From Modicisalibacter luteus DSM 23508 (GTDB taxonomy: Bacteria; Pseudomonadota; Gammaproteobacteria; Pseudomonadales; Halomonadaceae): a stretch of DNA of 64,000 bases. Under the pieces are notes generated by a model that worked only from the letters and a program-made list of their open reading frames with translations, was not told the DNA's origin and did no database searches. Both the position numbers and the translations under genes were made by a program. The stretch covers positions 1 through 64,000 of the forward strand of contig NZ_KB899989.1 of the NCBI RefSeq assembly GCF_000378505.1. Direction: 5' to 3'. How positions within the stretch are numbered: position 1 is the stretch's first letter; every line of letters starts with the position of its first letter. This document shows positions 1 to 9,425 of this stretch, in pieces.

Positions 1-935
1 TAGCGCATGCTCACTTGCCGACCATCGATGTCGATCTGCACGCCGCGAGCTTGCCCTTCCTCGGGCAGGAATTCCGAATAGGGAAAACCGGAACCGATCA
101 TCAGCAGCGTGTCACAGTTCGACATCATCTCCCAACTCGGGTTGGTGCCGAGCAGACCGATAGAGCCCGTAACAAATGGCAGGTCGTCGGGGAGCGCTGC
201 GCGCCCCAGCAATGCCTTGGCGACACCCGCGCCTAGCTTCTCAGCGACCTGTATCACTTCATCGGTGGCATTGAGCGCCCCAGCCCCAACCAGGATGGCG
301 ACTCGTTCGCCTTCATTGAGCACGGCGGCCGCCCGCTTGAGGTCGTCCTCGTGTGGCGCTATGCGCGGGTGAGAGTAGCCGACACCGGAGTGGATCGTGC
401 CGTGCGCATGCGGAGGCTGTTCAACGGCAGGCTGGGATTGCAGGTCATTGGGAATGATGATGGCAGTCACGGTACGCTCGGACAGGGCAATACGTATGGC
501 CCTATCGACCAAGTGGCGAATCTGTCCTGGACTGGTCGCCATATGCACGTATTCATGAGCGACGTCCTTGAACAACGAAACAAGATCAACCTCTTGCTGG
601 TATTCGCCCCCCATGGCCGCACGTGCCTGCTGGCCAACAATGGCAACGACCGGCTGATGATCCTTCTTGGCATCATATAGACCATTGAGCAGGTGAATCG
701 CCCCCGGGCCGGAGGTTGCCGTGCATACACCCACTTGGCCGGTGAACTTGGCGTGGGCACAGGCCATGAACGCCGCCATTTCCTCGTGCCGGGTCTGGAT
801 GAACTCGAACTGCTCGCCTGCCCGGTTCAGTGCTCCCATGATCCCGTTACTGCCGTCACCGGGATACCCGTAGATACGCTTGACATTCCATTCCGATAAC
901 CGTTTTAGCAAAAAGTCACCGACCAACTCACTCAT
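1..935 (-). CDS. Thiamine-diphosphate-dependent enzyme, pyruvate oxidase/acetolactate synthase type (3' end outside window)
   Basis: Reading the minus strand from ATG at 935 gives about 311 residues without a stop up to the window edge, so the C-terminal half is missing. The start reads MSELVGDFLLKRL, then YGYPGDGSNG and TRHEEMAAFMACAHAKFTG, the N-terminal pyrimidine-binding domain of the ThDP family with its catalytic Glu in RHEE. A central domain begins around residue 190 (AILVGAGALNAT). The family converts 2-oxo acids by decarboxylation; this branch resembles pyruvate oxidase (PoxB-like) enzymes that often sit in stress regions. The exact substrate cannot be told from the fragment. A GGAGGCTTCGAC stretch just upstream of ATG serves as ribosome site. 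Confidence 0.85.
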   Translation of the reverse strand, partial: MSELVGDFLLKRLSEWNVKRIYGYPGDGSNGIMGALNRAGEQFEFIQTRHEEMAAFMACAHAKFTGQVGVCTATSGPGAIHLLNGLYDAKKDHQPVVAIVGQQARAAMGGEYQQEVDLVSLFKDVAHEYVHMATSPGQIRHLVDRAIRIALSERTVTAIIIPNDLQSQPAVEQPPHAHGTIHSGVGYSHPRIAPHEDDLKRAAAVLNEGERVAILVGAGALNATDEVIQVAEKLGAGVAKALLGRAALPDDLPFVTGSIGLLGTNPSWEMMSNCDTLLMIGSGFPYSEFLPEEGQARGVQIDIDGRQVSMR

Positions 936-1319
936 GTCGAAGCCTCCATGGCGGAACGAGGCCAAGGCATTAATGCCTTAACCAATGTTATTCAACTAAG
1001 GACACGTCAAAGATATAGACGGTCAAAAGGAACATGGCCAATTTACCTTGGTGGTTATATCCCGGCTGTGTCTCGCTTATATTTCGTTAGCCATACAACG
1101 CATGACGCAAGTCTTTGTTTAGAGAACGGAAGTCACATTAAAGGCGCAACCAACCACTCGAAATCAGCTTATGTATTATTGTCCATGCTTCTCGAGGCCT
1201 CAGGCTACTACTTGAAATATTTGAAAGAATTGTATTTGTTTGAAACAAGACAATGACATAGTACAACTATATAACTATAACCCGCCGAATAACCTACACT
1301 TCAGAACAAGGATAGAGGC
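936..1319. other. A+T-rich divergent intergenic region
   Basis: The 384 bases between two divergent genes are clearly richer in A+T than the flanks and should hold both promoters. I see no convincing gene. An open frame at 948-1256 has no recognisable content. Short A+T stretches near 1215-1285 (TTGTTT, TATATAACTAT) are promoter-like but no -35/-10 pair stands out. Confidence 0.4.
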
Positions 1320-3146
1320 ATGCCGCAGCGTAAACGGATCGAAGACTATGGCTTCATCGGTAACATGCGTACCGCTGCTTTGGTCGATCGAGATGCCTCT
1401 GTCGACTGGCTGTGTTTGCCTCGCTTCGATTCTGATGCCTGCTGTGCCGCTATTCTCGGCGATCATGACAACGGTTACTGGAAAATCTGGCCCAGCGACG
1501 CGATTCGCTCGACGACCCGCCGCTACCGGGGCGAGACCCTAGTGCTCGAGACAGTAGCCGAGACCGACTCGGGCCAGGTCGCCATCATCGATTTCATGCC
1601 GCTGGCGCGTGAGAACGACAGTGTTCTCGACGTGGTGCGTATCGTGGAAGGTCGCAAGGGACGTGTGGAAATGCACCATGACGCCGCCTTTCGCTTCGGC
1701 TATGGCCACATCGCGCCCTGGATAAACAAGCATGACTCTGGAGCAACGGTCGTTGCGGGCCCGGACGGGATAAGACTGGAAACGCCGATACCCCTGGAAT
1801 CACGCAAGGATACAAGCCTGCTGACCGCCAGCTTCTGCGTTCAAGAAGGCGAGCGCATTCCTTTCGTCCTGACCTGGTACCGTTCGTTCTGCGATGCGCC
1901 CCCCAGCCGTGATGCAGAACAGGCGCTCTACGAGACCGAGCAATGGTGGCAGGAGTGGAGCAGCCGTTGCGAAATCGATGACCAATACCGCGAGCCAGTC
2001 ATCCGATCACTTCTGGTTCTCAAAGGGCTTACCCATATAGAGACCGGTGGCATGGTCGGCGCAGCGACGACCTCGCTTCCCGAGAAGATCGGCGGTTCGT
2101 TCAACTGGGATTACCGCTACACCTGGCTGCGTGACAGCACTTTCACGCTGTATGCCCTGCTGACATCCGGGTACACCTCTGAGGCTTTGGCCTGGCGCCA
2201 GTGGTTGCTGCGGGCCGTTGCCGGCGATCCTGGCAAGCTACAGCCTCTGTATGGCCTTGCCGGGGAGCGGCGCATCTATCAGCACGATATCGAGTGGCTG
2301 GCCGGGTTCCGGGGTAATGGCCCGGTACGTATCGGCAATGACGCCTATCGGCAGCAACAGCTTGATATCTACGGCGAGGTCATGGACGCCTTACATCTTG
2401 GCCGTTTGCACGACATCGAGCCCGACGAGGACCTATGGGCAATCCAATGCCAGTTGATCGACTACCTGGAAGCGCATTGGCAGGAAAAAGGCATGAGCCT
2501 GTGGGAACATCGCGATGAGCCACAGTATTACACGCACTCGAAGGTCATGGCCTGGGTCGCTGTGGATCGCGCCATCAAGAGTGTCGAGGAGTTCGGGCTC
2601 GAGGGGGATATCGAGCATTGGAAGGAGCTGCGTCAGCGCATCCACGACGAGGTTTGTGAAAAAGGCTTCAATAAGCAACTCAACAGCTTCGTACAGTATT
2701 ACGGTGCCGACACACTCGACGCCTCACTACTGCTGATTCCTCAGGTCGGCTTCCTGCCCGTTGACGACCCACGAATGCTGGGGACGATCGAGGCCATTCA
2801 ACAGCATCTCGTCCGTGACGACTTTGTGTACCGTTTCCAGAGCCGGGAAAAGGAACAGCAGAACCTGAGTAACGGCGAAGGCGCTTTTCTGGTCTGCTGT
2901 TTCTGGCTGGTCGACACCTTGGTGCTACTTGATCGCTGCGACGATGCCCAGGCACTCTTCGACAAGTTGCTGTCCGTACGCAACGACCTCGGCCTGCTTT
3001 CCGAGGAGTACCATCCTGTCCACAAGTGCCTGCTCGGTAACTTTCCTCAGGCCTTCTCGCATGTCGGCCTGATCAACAGTGCCCATAACCTAAGCCGTGG
3101 CAAGCAGGGACAGAGAGGCCCCGCTCAAGAGCGTGGAGAAGAATGA
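1320..3146 (+). CDS. Glycoside hydrolase family 15 protein (glucoamylase/trehalase type)
   Basis: A 608-residue cytoplasmic protein with the full GH15 layout. The N-terminal beta-sandwich opens with IEDYGFIGNMRTAALV and SVDWLCLPRFDS. The (alpha/alpha)6 catalytic barrel begins near residue 245 with GAATTSLPE, then FNWDYRYTWLRDSTF (about 260), a WEHRD segment (about 394) and GEGAFLVCCFW (about 518), where the two catalytic acids of the family lie. The C-terminus has the usual LGNFPQAFSHVGLIN. The family hydrolyses alpha-glucosidic bonds; bacterial members of this length include glucoamylases and trehalases, so the substrate (maltodextrin or trehalose) is open. In a halophile, trehalose turnover would fit. 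An AAGGATAGAGGC stretch precedes the ATG. Confidence 0.9.
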   Translation: MPQRKRIEDYGFIGNMRTAALVDRDASVDWLCLPRFDSDACCAAILGDHDNGYWKIWPSDAIRSTTRRYRGETLVLETVAETDSGQVAIIDFMPLARENDSVLDVVRIVEGRKGRVEMHHDAAFRFGYGHIAPWINKHDSGATVVAGPDGIRLETPIPLESRKDTSLLTASFCVQEGERIPFVLTWYRSFCDAPPSRDAEQALYETEQWWQEWSSRCEIDDQYREPVIRSLLVLKGLTHIETGGMVGAATTSLPEKIGGSFNWDYRYTWLRDSTFTLYALLTSGYTSEALAWRQWLLRAVAGDPGKLQPLYGLAGERRIYQHDIEWLAGFRGNGPVRIGNDAYRQQQLDIYGEVMDALHLGRLHDIEPDEDLWAIQCQLIDYLEAHWQEKGMSLWEHRDEPQYYTHSKVMAWVAVDRAIKSVEEFGLEGDIEHWKELRQRIHDEVCEKGFNKQLNSFVQYYGADTLDASLLLIPQVGFLPVDDPRMLGTIEAIQQHLVRDDFVYRFQSREKEQQNLSNGEGAFLVCCFWLVDTLVLLDRCDDAQALFDKLLSVRNDLGLLSEEYHPVHKCLLGNFPQAFSHVGLINSAHNLSRGKQGQRGPAQERGEE

Positions 3147-3213
3147 GTCCTCGACTTTGTACTGCCGCTGCTACGCTTAACAGGCAGTTCACTGGAGATC
3201 GGAGATCGCTGCC

Positions 3214-3666
3214 ATGCTTGAATTGATCGTTGCCCCGTCGCCGCATGTGGTTGCTTTCCGGGCTGCGGGTCGTGTCACGGCCGATGAATTGCAGGTGGTC
3301 ATCGATGCCATCGAAGATGCCAAGCGCCAGCACCCGAAGGTCAGCCTGTATGCCGAGATCGATGCCATGCGCTGGATGACCGCCACGGCACTCATCCGCG
3401 ATATCGGCTACGGCCTGACACAGCTTGGCCAGCTGGAGCATTTCCATCGAGTCGCGGTTACGTCCAACCGCCTCTGGGTACGCCCCATGGCCATGCTGGA
3501 AAACCAGCTGTTTCATCCCATCAGGATTCGGGTTTTCTCGAACCGGGAGAAGCAGGAAGCCATGACATGGGCCTGTCACCTGCCCGAGGCGTTCGCAGGG
3601 CCAACGGCCAATCGCCCTGGCGGCGATGCGCAGACAAGGCAAGGTGGCCTAAATCGGCAGGTGTGA
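3214..3666 (+). CDS. SpoIIAA-like (STAS-related) domain protein
   Basis: A 150-residue soluble protein matching the SpoIIAA-like family (PF11964 type): MLELIV, then VVAFRAAGRVTADE, an acidic DAIEDAKRQHPKVSLYAEID segment and the conserved RVAVTSNRLW near residue 87. These proteins have a STAS-like fold and are often found beside stress genes; no reaction is established. The last 25 residues are low-complexity and poorly conserved in appearance, so the domain itself ends near residue 125. It lies 67 bases after the GH15 gene on the same strand and could be co-transcribed. TGGAGATCGGAGATCGCTGCC precedes the ATG. Confidence 0.75.
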   Translation: MLELIVAPSPHVVAFRAAGRVTADELQVVIDAIEDAKRQHPKVSLYAEIDAMRWMTATALIRDIGYGLTQLGQLEHFHRVAVTSNRLWVRPMAMLENQLFHPIRIRVFSNREKQEAMTWACHLPEAFAGPTANRPGGDAQTRQGGLNRQV

Positions 3667-3901
3667 GACGACCGACTTCGGACAACCACGCCGTTATCGG
3701 GCCGGGGCGAAATACGAGGTGGCCTCTTCGGGGATGCTCTTCCGAGGAAACGTAGCATTCAGGCTCGCCTGCGCCAGGCGCAATGGCATGGCGCGTTAGT
3801 CCGGCATGCCCACTTGGGCCAAGCCATTTTGCTGCGAGCAGCAGGCGTTTGGCTTACCTTGTGTCATTTAACCTGCCCTCGACACGATGACCGGAGCATG
3901 A

Positions 3902-4786
3902 ATGCCGTCGCTTCGCCCCTACCTGTTTCTGTTACTTACGGTCCTGATTTTCTCAGGCAATATTCTGGTCGGTAAGGCGCTGGCCGACTTGCCGGCACTG
4001 ACTATCTCATGGGCTCGGGTATTTATCGCCCTGCTCTTGCTGGCCCCCCTGGGCCTGCCCCAGATGCTGCGGGCCATACCCACGTTTCGCGCTCATTGGC
4101 GCCCCCTGCTGGCCCTGGCCCTGACCGGTGTCGCCTTCTTCAATGCGCTGATCTATGCCGCGCTGAAAACGACTTCGTCTACTAACGTTGCGATACTCGA
4201 AGCCACCATTCCAGTAGTCACGATCCTGGTCAGCTTCGTGGTGCTCGGCGAGCGCTACCGTTGGCTGCAATGGCTCGGCGTTGCACTGTCCTTGAGTGGT
4301 GCAATTGCTGTCATCACTCAAGGCGATTCGGCTCAGGCTACAGGAATCTCCACGGGTGACGTCCTCATGGCCTTGGCTATCCTGGTCTGGGTCGGCTACT
4401 CGCTGCTGGTCAAGTCACACATTGCCAAGTTCCCCCGCTACGGTGGGCTACTTGCCATGCTGATCATCGCCAATCTCGTACTAGCCCCGCTAGCCATGCT
4501 GGAGTGGTTCTGGCAAGGCGAAATACCCAGCATCGACGCTTCCCAAGCGCTGGGCCTGGCGTATCTTGGCATTTTCCCTTCGGTCATCGCCTTGCTGCTC
4601 TACAGTAGTGCCATAGGCGATGTCGGCCCTACCCGTGCCGCGGTATTTCTCAATCTCTTACCGGTCTTCACCATGCTGGGAGCCTGGGTATTGCTGGGAG
4701 AAGCAATTACCTGGGTTCAGGTCATCGGCAGCCTGGTGGTAATAAGCGGCGTCATGCTGACCTTACGCGGACGCCCCAAGGCCTAG
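3902..4786 (+). CDS. EamA/DMT-family membrane transporter
   Basis: A 294-residue membrane protein with about ten hydrophobic segments in two EamA repeats (roughly residues 5-140 and 150-288). The start LRPYLFLLLTVLIFSGN and the motif ETTSSTNVAILEATIPV, here KTTSSTNVAILEATIPV, are typical of the drug/metabolite transporter superfamily, as is GPTRAAVFLNLLPVFTMLGAWVLLGE in the second half. Members export amino acids or other small metabolites; the substrate here is unknown. The gene is followed by a hairpin terminator and faces the catalase gene convergently. Confidence 0.88.
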   Translation: MPSLRPYLFLLLTVLIFSGNILVGKALADLPALTISWARVFIALLLLAPLGLPQMLRAIPTFRAHWRPLLALALTGVAFFNALIYAALKTTSSTNVAILEATIPVVTILVSFVVLGERYRWLQWLGVALSLSGAIAVITQGDSAQATGISTGDVLMALAILVWVGYSLLVKSHIAKFPRYGGLLAMLIIANLVLAPLAMLEWFWQGEIPSIDASQALGLAYLGIFPSVIALLLYSSAIGDVGPTRAAVFLNLLPVFTMLGAWVLLGEAITWVQVIGSLVVISGVMLTLRGRPKA

Positions 4787-4790
4787 GCAA

Positions 4791-4823
4791 AGAAAAACCC
4801 GGGCATCCATTCATGCCCGGGTT
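4791..4823 (-). terminator. Hairpin terminator between EamA gene and catalase
   Basis: A ten-base perfect stem, ACCCGGGCAT paired with ATGCCCGGGT, with a run of A bases on the left. Read on the minus strand this gives a stem followed by TTTTTCTTT, a classic intrinsic terminator for the catalase gene. It probably also stops the convergent EamA transcript. Confidence 0.85.
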
Positions 4824-4847
4824 CGGTACGTTATTGCTTGGCAGGTG

Positions 4848-6569
4848 TTACTTGCTCAGCTCAGGCTGTTGAGCAGTCATCCCACCAGAAAGATGATCGT
4901 CGAGCCTGCCATTGAGTACATCTTCCGCCTTGGCTTGGCGATTGACGACCGAGCTGGTCCACTGACCCCATACGGTGCTGTCGATCTTGTCACCGTTGTT
5001 GCCCAGGTTCTCCAAGCGGCGCTTGTCCTCTTCGGTCAGCACCTGCTTGGGCAGCGGCTGGAGGTGACGTACATCGTCGGCAGACATGCCCAACTTCTCG
5101 CCGACACGCTTGCCATACTCGTCGTGAACAAGGAAGAAGTGCCACAGCATGCGTTCCTGAACGTCACGCTCGCACTGACCCAGCAAGTTGCCCATGTTAT
5201 TGACCAGGTCATCACGCTCCCAGTCCATCATGGTATTGAAACGGCCACGCGCCTGAATGTAGTCATTGCGACGCTCAATGACGCTACGCGTCAGGCGTCC
5301 ATTGACTTCGGGCGGATTGTTGGGCTCTTCGCGCTGCGCTTCCTGCAGGCCGTTGTGAATCGATGGCTCGTAGTTGACGTGCGGGTTCTGCCCCGGCGCA
5401 AGGTCGACGCCGTAGGACATTTCACCACCACGCTGGTTGGTATAAACCTTGCCCTTGACACCTTTGGGCTGGTTAACCGGCAATTGCAGGTAATTGGGCC
5501 CGACGCGATAACGCTGTGTGTCGGAGTAGGAGAACGTACGGCCGATCAGCATCTTGTCGTCCGAGAAATCCAGACCGTCAACCAGCACGCCAGTGCCCAT
5601 GGCAATCTGCTCATTCTCGTTGTGGAAGTCTTCCACATTGCGGTTGAGCGTCATGACGCCAACGTGGCGCAACGGGAACTGATCTTCCGGCCAGATCTTG
5701 GTGTCATCAAGCGGATCCCAATCCAGCTCGGGGTGATCGTGATCTTCCATGATCTGCACGAACATGTCCCATTGCGGGTAATCACCGCGCTCGATGGACT
5801 CGTACAGGTCCTTGGACGCCGAGCCGAGGTCTTGCCCCTGCACCTTGGCTGCCTCTTCATCGGTCAGGCTCGCCACGCCACAGCGCGGGTGGAAGTGGTA
5901 CTTGACAAGAACGGTCTCCCCTTGGGCGTTGACCATCTTGTAGGTGTTGACACCAAAACCTTCCATATGGCGATAGCTTGCCGGGATACCACGCGGGCTG
6001 AACAGGTGCGTCAGCATATGCATGGATTCGGGTGTCTGGCTCATGAAGTCGAAGATACGGTTGGGTTCCTGGCGGAACGTTACCGGGTCCGGCTTCAGGG
6101 AGTGAATAACATCCGGAAACTTGATTGCATCGCGAATAAAGAAGATAGCGAGGTTGTTGCCAACCAGATCCCAATTGCCATCTTCAGTGTAGAATTTCAC
6201 TGCGAAGCCGCGCGGGTCGCGGGCAGCTTCCGAAGAATCGCGACCACCAATGACGGTTGAGAAACGGATTGCCAGCTCGGTCTTTTTGCCGGCTTCCTGG
6301 AAGATTTTTGCGCGAGTGTACTTGGATGCTGGCTCATCACCGATTTTGCCGGTGGCTTCGAAATCTCCATAAGCCACGAAACCACGCGCATGCACGACAC
6401 GCTCAGGAATGCGCTCACGGTCGAAGTGGCTGATCTTTTCCAGGAACTGATAGTTCTCCAGCGTTGCCGGCCCACGGCTACCGATCGTGCGCTGAGACTG
6501 GTTGTTGGTGATCGGATGCCCCTGACGGTTCGTCAGCTGACGTCCGGTATCCTGATGTCCATTGCTCAT
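4848..6569 (-). CDS. Monofunctional haem catalase
   Basis: A 573-residue typical catalase (2 H2O2 to O2 and water). The distal His lies in [15 protein letters not shown] and the distal Asn in [15 protein letters not shown]. The proximal haem-ligand Tyr is in [36 protein letters not shown] is the family signature. I chose the ATG at 6569 (MSNGHQDTG), not the upstream in-frame start, because AGGAGGACGCT sits directly before it. The C-terminal extension after about residue 480 is helical and charged. The gene faces a DUF2188 pseudogene divergently; a shared peroxide-responsive promoter is possible, but I could not find a clear OxyR site. Confidence 0.95.
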   Translation of the reverse strand: MSNGHQDTGRQLTNRQGHPITNNQSQRTIGSRGPATLENYQFLEKISHFDRERIPERVVHARGFVAYGDFEATGKIGDEPASKYTRAKIFQEAGKKTELAIRFSTVIGGRDSSEAARDPRGFAVKFYTEDGNWDLVGNNLAIFFIRDAIKFPDVIHSLKPDPVTFRQEPNRIFDFMSQTPESMHMLTHLFSPRGIPASYRHMEGFGVNTYKMVNAQGETVLVKYHFHPRCGVASLTDEEAAKVQGQDLGSASKDLYESIERGDYPQWDMFVQIMEDHDHPELDWDPLDDTKIWPEDQFPLRHVGVMTLNRNVEDFHNENEQIAMGTGVLVDGLDFSDDKMLIGRTFSYSDTQRYRVGPNYLQLPVNQPKGVKGKVYTNQRGGEMSYGVDLAPGQNPHVNYEPSIHNGLQEAQREEPNNPPEVNGRLTRSVIERRNDYIQARGRFNTMMDWERDDLVNNMGNLLGQCERDVQERMLWHFFLVHDEYGKRVGEKLGMSADDVRHLQPLPKQVLTEEDKRRLENLGNNGDKIDSTVWGQWTSSVVNRQAKAEDVLNGRLDDHLSGGMTAQQPELSK

Positions 6570-6724
6570 AGCGTCCTCCTCGAATAATGCTGCCAAGCGG
6601 TCCTAGAACAGAGTAGCAGGCCTCATGGTCAGGTAGAGGGAAACTGATTCTATCGTTACGAAAACCAAAACTAATTTGACTAGGCTGAGAAAGGCATCAT
6701 GGAATGACGACATAGGAGAGGGAG

Positions 6725-6942
6725 ATGGATAACTACCATTTGACGAAAAGCGGCGGCAGCTGGCGCTTACGCAAGCAAGGCTCCGAAGAGGATTTGGTAA
6801 CCGCCTCTACCAAGGACGAGGCCGTACACAAGACTATATGAGCGACAAACAGGGCTCGGTCAAGATTCATAGCTCAGACGGGCGGATTACCGATGAACGC
6901 ACCTATCCGCGCAGCATCGATCCTCGTCGCTCAAAGGGCTGA
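6725..6942 (+). pseudogene. Frameshifted DUF2188-family protein
   Basis: The first frame, from ATG at 6725 (GAGAGGGAG upstream), reads MDNYHLTKSGGSWRLRKQG and stops at 6839-6841. In the frame that overlaps this stop the sequence continues SDKQGSVKIHSSDGRITDE and ends RTYPRSIDPRRSKG. Joined, the two halves give the complete small DUF2188 protein of about 72 residues, whose hallmark is KIH..DG.I..ERTYPRS.DP. A one-base loss or two-base gain near 6833 explains the break. The family has no known function. A sequencing error is possible since only one event is needed. Confidence 0.8.
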
Positions 6943-6986
6943 GTCCAGCGCCGCTAACTCTCATGTACCGTCTAGTTCACGTACAC

Positions 6987-7016
6987 AGCAAGCCAAGGCG
7001 CACGCCTTGGCTTGCT
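6987..7016. terminator. Long perfect hairpin between convergent genes
   Basis: A 14-base perfect inverted repeat, AGCAAGCCAAGGCG and its complement, separated by only two bases. No T-run follows on either strand, but its position between the ends of the DUF2188 remnant and the next minus-strand gene suggests a bidirectional transcription stop. Confidence 0.55.
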
Positions 7017-7048
7017 TAGCGGTGTCTACAGGCCAGATCCGAATGCGA

Positions 7049-7288
7049 TCAGCCCCAGCATTTTACGTAGTTGATGGCTGTTTCGGCTAACTCCTGGTCC
7101 AACCCAACCTTAGCGTAGGCGTCGACAGCGTCTGAAATGGCCCTATCGCAACTGGTTCGCTGGGCAAACTGCTCGATTTGCAGACCTATCAAAAACAGTG
7201 CGCTGTTCTCTGGCCCTTCGTCATCGACACGTGGCAGATTCAGCCACGGTGCCTTCCTGGCAAGCTCGATTTCGTCTTTCGTGATCAT
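7049..7288 (-). CDS. Small protein of unknown function (79 residues)
   Basis: I do not recognise this protein. It is soluble and acidic, beginning MITKDEIELARKAPWLNLPRV, with a mid segment SALFLIGLQIEQFAQRT and a helical C-terminus ending INYVKCWG. I took ATG at 7288, with GGGAAGAGAGTCA before it, instead of the open frame running further upstream, whose extra 45 residues look like non-coding translation. It ends next to the long hairpin shared with the DUF2188 remnant. Confidence 0.5.
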   Translation of the reverse strand: MITKDEIELARKAPWLNLPRVDDEGPENSALFLIGLQIEQFAQRTSCDRAISDAVDAYAKVGLDQELAETAINYVKCWG

Positions 7289-7661
7289 TGACTCTCTTCC
7301 CGATTTCTCACCCGTACCCGGTTCACTACGCCGCCTGACGCAGCAAGACAACTCTAGATCAGCGCCCAACGGTAAACCATCATAGATGAGGCACTTCCTG
7401 CCCAACGTCAAACTAACAGGCATTTATTGTTGGATCGGCCATGGTTCATATATAGATCGTGCGCATGTAAAGAGTGAGTCAGCACGAGCGCTGAATACTG
7501 TTATAACACTTAACTCAATCTTGCTTACCAAGAACCTCCCCATGAGGTTTTATGGCATTAATTGTTTTAATACTGACTTTCACCATCTTCGATTCGTACC
7601 TTCGCTGAAGATCATCGATCCTATTTTATGTCAGAGGACGTCCCTTCAAGAGGCTAAAACC

Positions 7662-7967
7662 ATGAAACTCAGCAAGGTAACAGTACTAGTGCTATCAGCT
7701 CTGCTGACTACTCCCGCGCTGGCAAGCGATGCAACGGATAGAGCCTATCGAGCAATGAAGCAGCCACTTTCCCAGCATTTGCACCAGCAAGGCGTAAGAA
7801 TGGGAAATGAAGCTACCGTAGCATTAGCCAGAAGCGAAAACCGATTGGATGACAGCGATGCGCTGATCAAGGCGCGCTATACGAATCAACAACCCATCAA
7901 CCAGATGGCGCCGTATCGTCCTTGGCAGCGAGAGAAGAGCTCACTGGCGCGGCCTAGAGACTGGTAA
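7662..7967 (+). CDS. Small exported protein, unknown
   Basis: A 101-residue protein starting MKLSKVTVLVLSALL and continuing TTPALASDA: a positively charged N-terminus, hydrophobic core and AxA cleavage site, so probably secreted or periplasmic after removal of about 21 residues. The mature part is polar and Gln/Arg/Asn-rich with no cysteine and no motif I know. AAGAGGCTAAAACC stands before the ATG. The 240 bases upstream are A+T-rich and hold no evident gene. Confidence 0.55.
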   Translation: MKLSKVTVLVLSALLTTPALASDATDRAYRAMKQPLSQHLHQQGVRMGNEATVALARSENRLDDSDALIKARYTNQQPINQMAPYRPWQREKSSLARPRDW

Positions 7968-8122
7968 TAGCTCAATGCTTGGCGAGTATGGCAACAGACA
8001 CGCCCTGCTACGGCCGGGCGTGCTCCTGCCCTAGGCCCCGTAGAAATCCTCAGTGGCTTTGCATCACTGCATGGTTTACCGCTACTGTCTGGTAAACCCT
8101 TTGAATAGAGTACTTTGTAGCA

Positions 8123-8680
8123 ATGAAGCAAATGACTCGCACCTATGAAGGACGCGTACCGGCCAAGGCCGTCTTAGAAAATGGCGCGCTTTGGGTGCCG
8201 ATCGAACATCACATCGCAGGGGTTTTCGAGAACGGTGAAACGAGCACGAAAATTACCTTCGCCCAAGCCGAAGGTGCTTTAGCTGAGACCACGCTATCTT
8301 TAGCGGAGGAGTACCGTGAACTGCTGAAGCAGGCCGACCGCCCCCCGAAGCCTGAGGATCATTTTACGTTACACGAGTTGTCCCCCCCACCTACAACGCT
8401 AGAGGCCCCTATCGAACGTGGCGAATGGCAGTTCTACTGGCATGGCAACGAGTTAATCACCAGCCCTATCCCTTCAGCTAGCGCGCCTCGCCAAACTTTC
8501 TATCGGCTTCTTCCTCGATTCGATGAAATGACGCTTCAAGATGCGCTGGACCGTTTTGAACGAGACGTCGTTAACCATGGACATTTGCGCATCAGGGTGA
8601 AAGAGATAAATATCAAGATAAGGGACAACGTAAAAGCCATAAAAAACGATATTCTTGTTCATGCAGAAAACGGCTCATAA
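8123..8680 (+). CDS. Hypothetical protein (185 residues)
   Basis: Not recognised. It is a soluble, mostly acidic protein with the pattern of a real gene product. An N-terminal part (EGRVPAKAVLENGALWVPIEHH) looks like a beta-strand-rich domain, followed by a helical SLAEEYRELLKQ, a proline-rich linker (RPPKPEDHF, LSPPPTTLE), then GEWQFYWHGNELITSP and a basic helical tail RIRVKEINIKIRDNVKAIK. Start may be 8123 or the second ATG nine bases later; neither has a strong ribosome site. Confidence 0.5.
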   Translation: MKQMTRTYEGRVPAKAVLENGALWVPIEHHIAGVFENGETSTKITFAQAEGALAETTLSLAEEYRELLKQADRPPKPEDHFTLHELSPPPTTLEAPIERGEWQFYWHGNELITSPIPSASAPRQTFYRLLPRFDEMTLQDALDRFERDVVNHGHLRIRVKEINIKIRDNVKAIKNDILVHAENGS

Positions 8681-9425
8681 CATGAGCGTCATGCAACAAC
8701 AGTTCATCGTTTTTTCGAAGAAGAAGAACCACTCTTTTCTCTTTATGTTACTTGAGGGCGGGCTGACATCAGCGTCTTGCCCTTCGCCAGCTAATTGCTG
8801 CCCTGAAGTGATACGGGCGCGCTAGAAAGCAGCCCCCCAGCATCCATGCTGGGGGTCTGCTGGGCTTCCCTGCCCTGGCTTACCTTTACCGTTCCCTGCT
8901 GTTCTTATCCCTGGTCGAGCCATCCTGGCTGCGTACTCCTTGTTGAGCTGTCCTTGGCTCGTCGGGATGTATTCTGCCCGGTATGCGGCTGGAAAGAGAG
9001 CAGCTAATCCCGTCTTACCATGTAGGCCAGGGTAGATAGCGGTGTAGGTTTTGGGGCTACTACGAATTTCATCCTGAAAAGGATGCGCTGTTTTCCTGAC
9101 CAGATTTTTCGTCGGGTGGAGGCTCACAACAGGCCGGAAACGTACTCAAAGAGGACGAGCCTCAGTCGTACCCGCATCATGCTCCTGACCGAGCGGTACG
9201 AGGCTCATCCAATCCGTGTTGTAAGACATTGACCATATAGACGGAAAAGAAACGACGCAGGCCCGAGCGAGGCGCAGCAGGATCAGCATCTCCCGCTGCG
9301 TAAGATGGCCAGCACTAACTGAAGATTCTGGCACCCCGGAACCCTGACCGCTGGCATCGCGGGACACGAGAAGCCACAAATCACTACGCTCACTCTAAAC
9401 TGTCTATCAGCCAATACGGACTAGC
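8681..9425. other. 745-base region without a supported gene; one hairpin
   Basis: Two minus-strand open frames (about 100 and 77 codons) lie here but show no recognisable domain and no good ribosome site. A perfect ten-base inverted repeat, CCCCCAGCAT with its complement, sits at 8834-8855 without a T-run. The region may be the decayed remains of an accessory gene. Confidence 0.4.

Noticed and set aside
4845-6260. 471-codon plus-strand open frame
   Set aside because: Exact antisense of the catalase gene; the opposite strand has a complete family match and ribosome site.
6570-6724. Possible OxyR site between catalase and DUF2188 remnant
   Set aside because: CTAT and ATAG-like words occur but not with the spacing of the known four-part OxyR pattern.
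8822-9379. Two minus-strand frames of about 101 and 77 codons
   Set aside because: No recognisable domain, weak starts, and the hairpin at 8834 falls inside the first. Possible but not supported.
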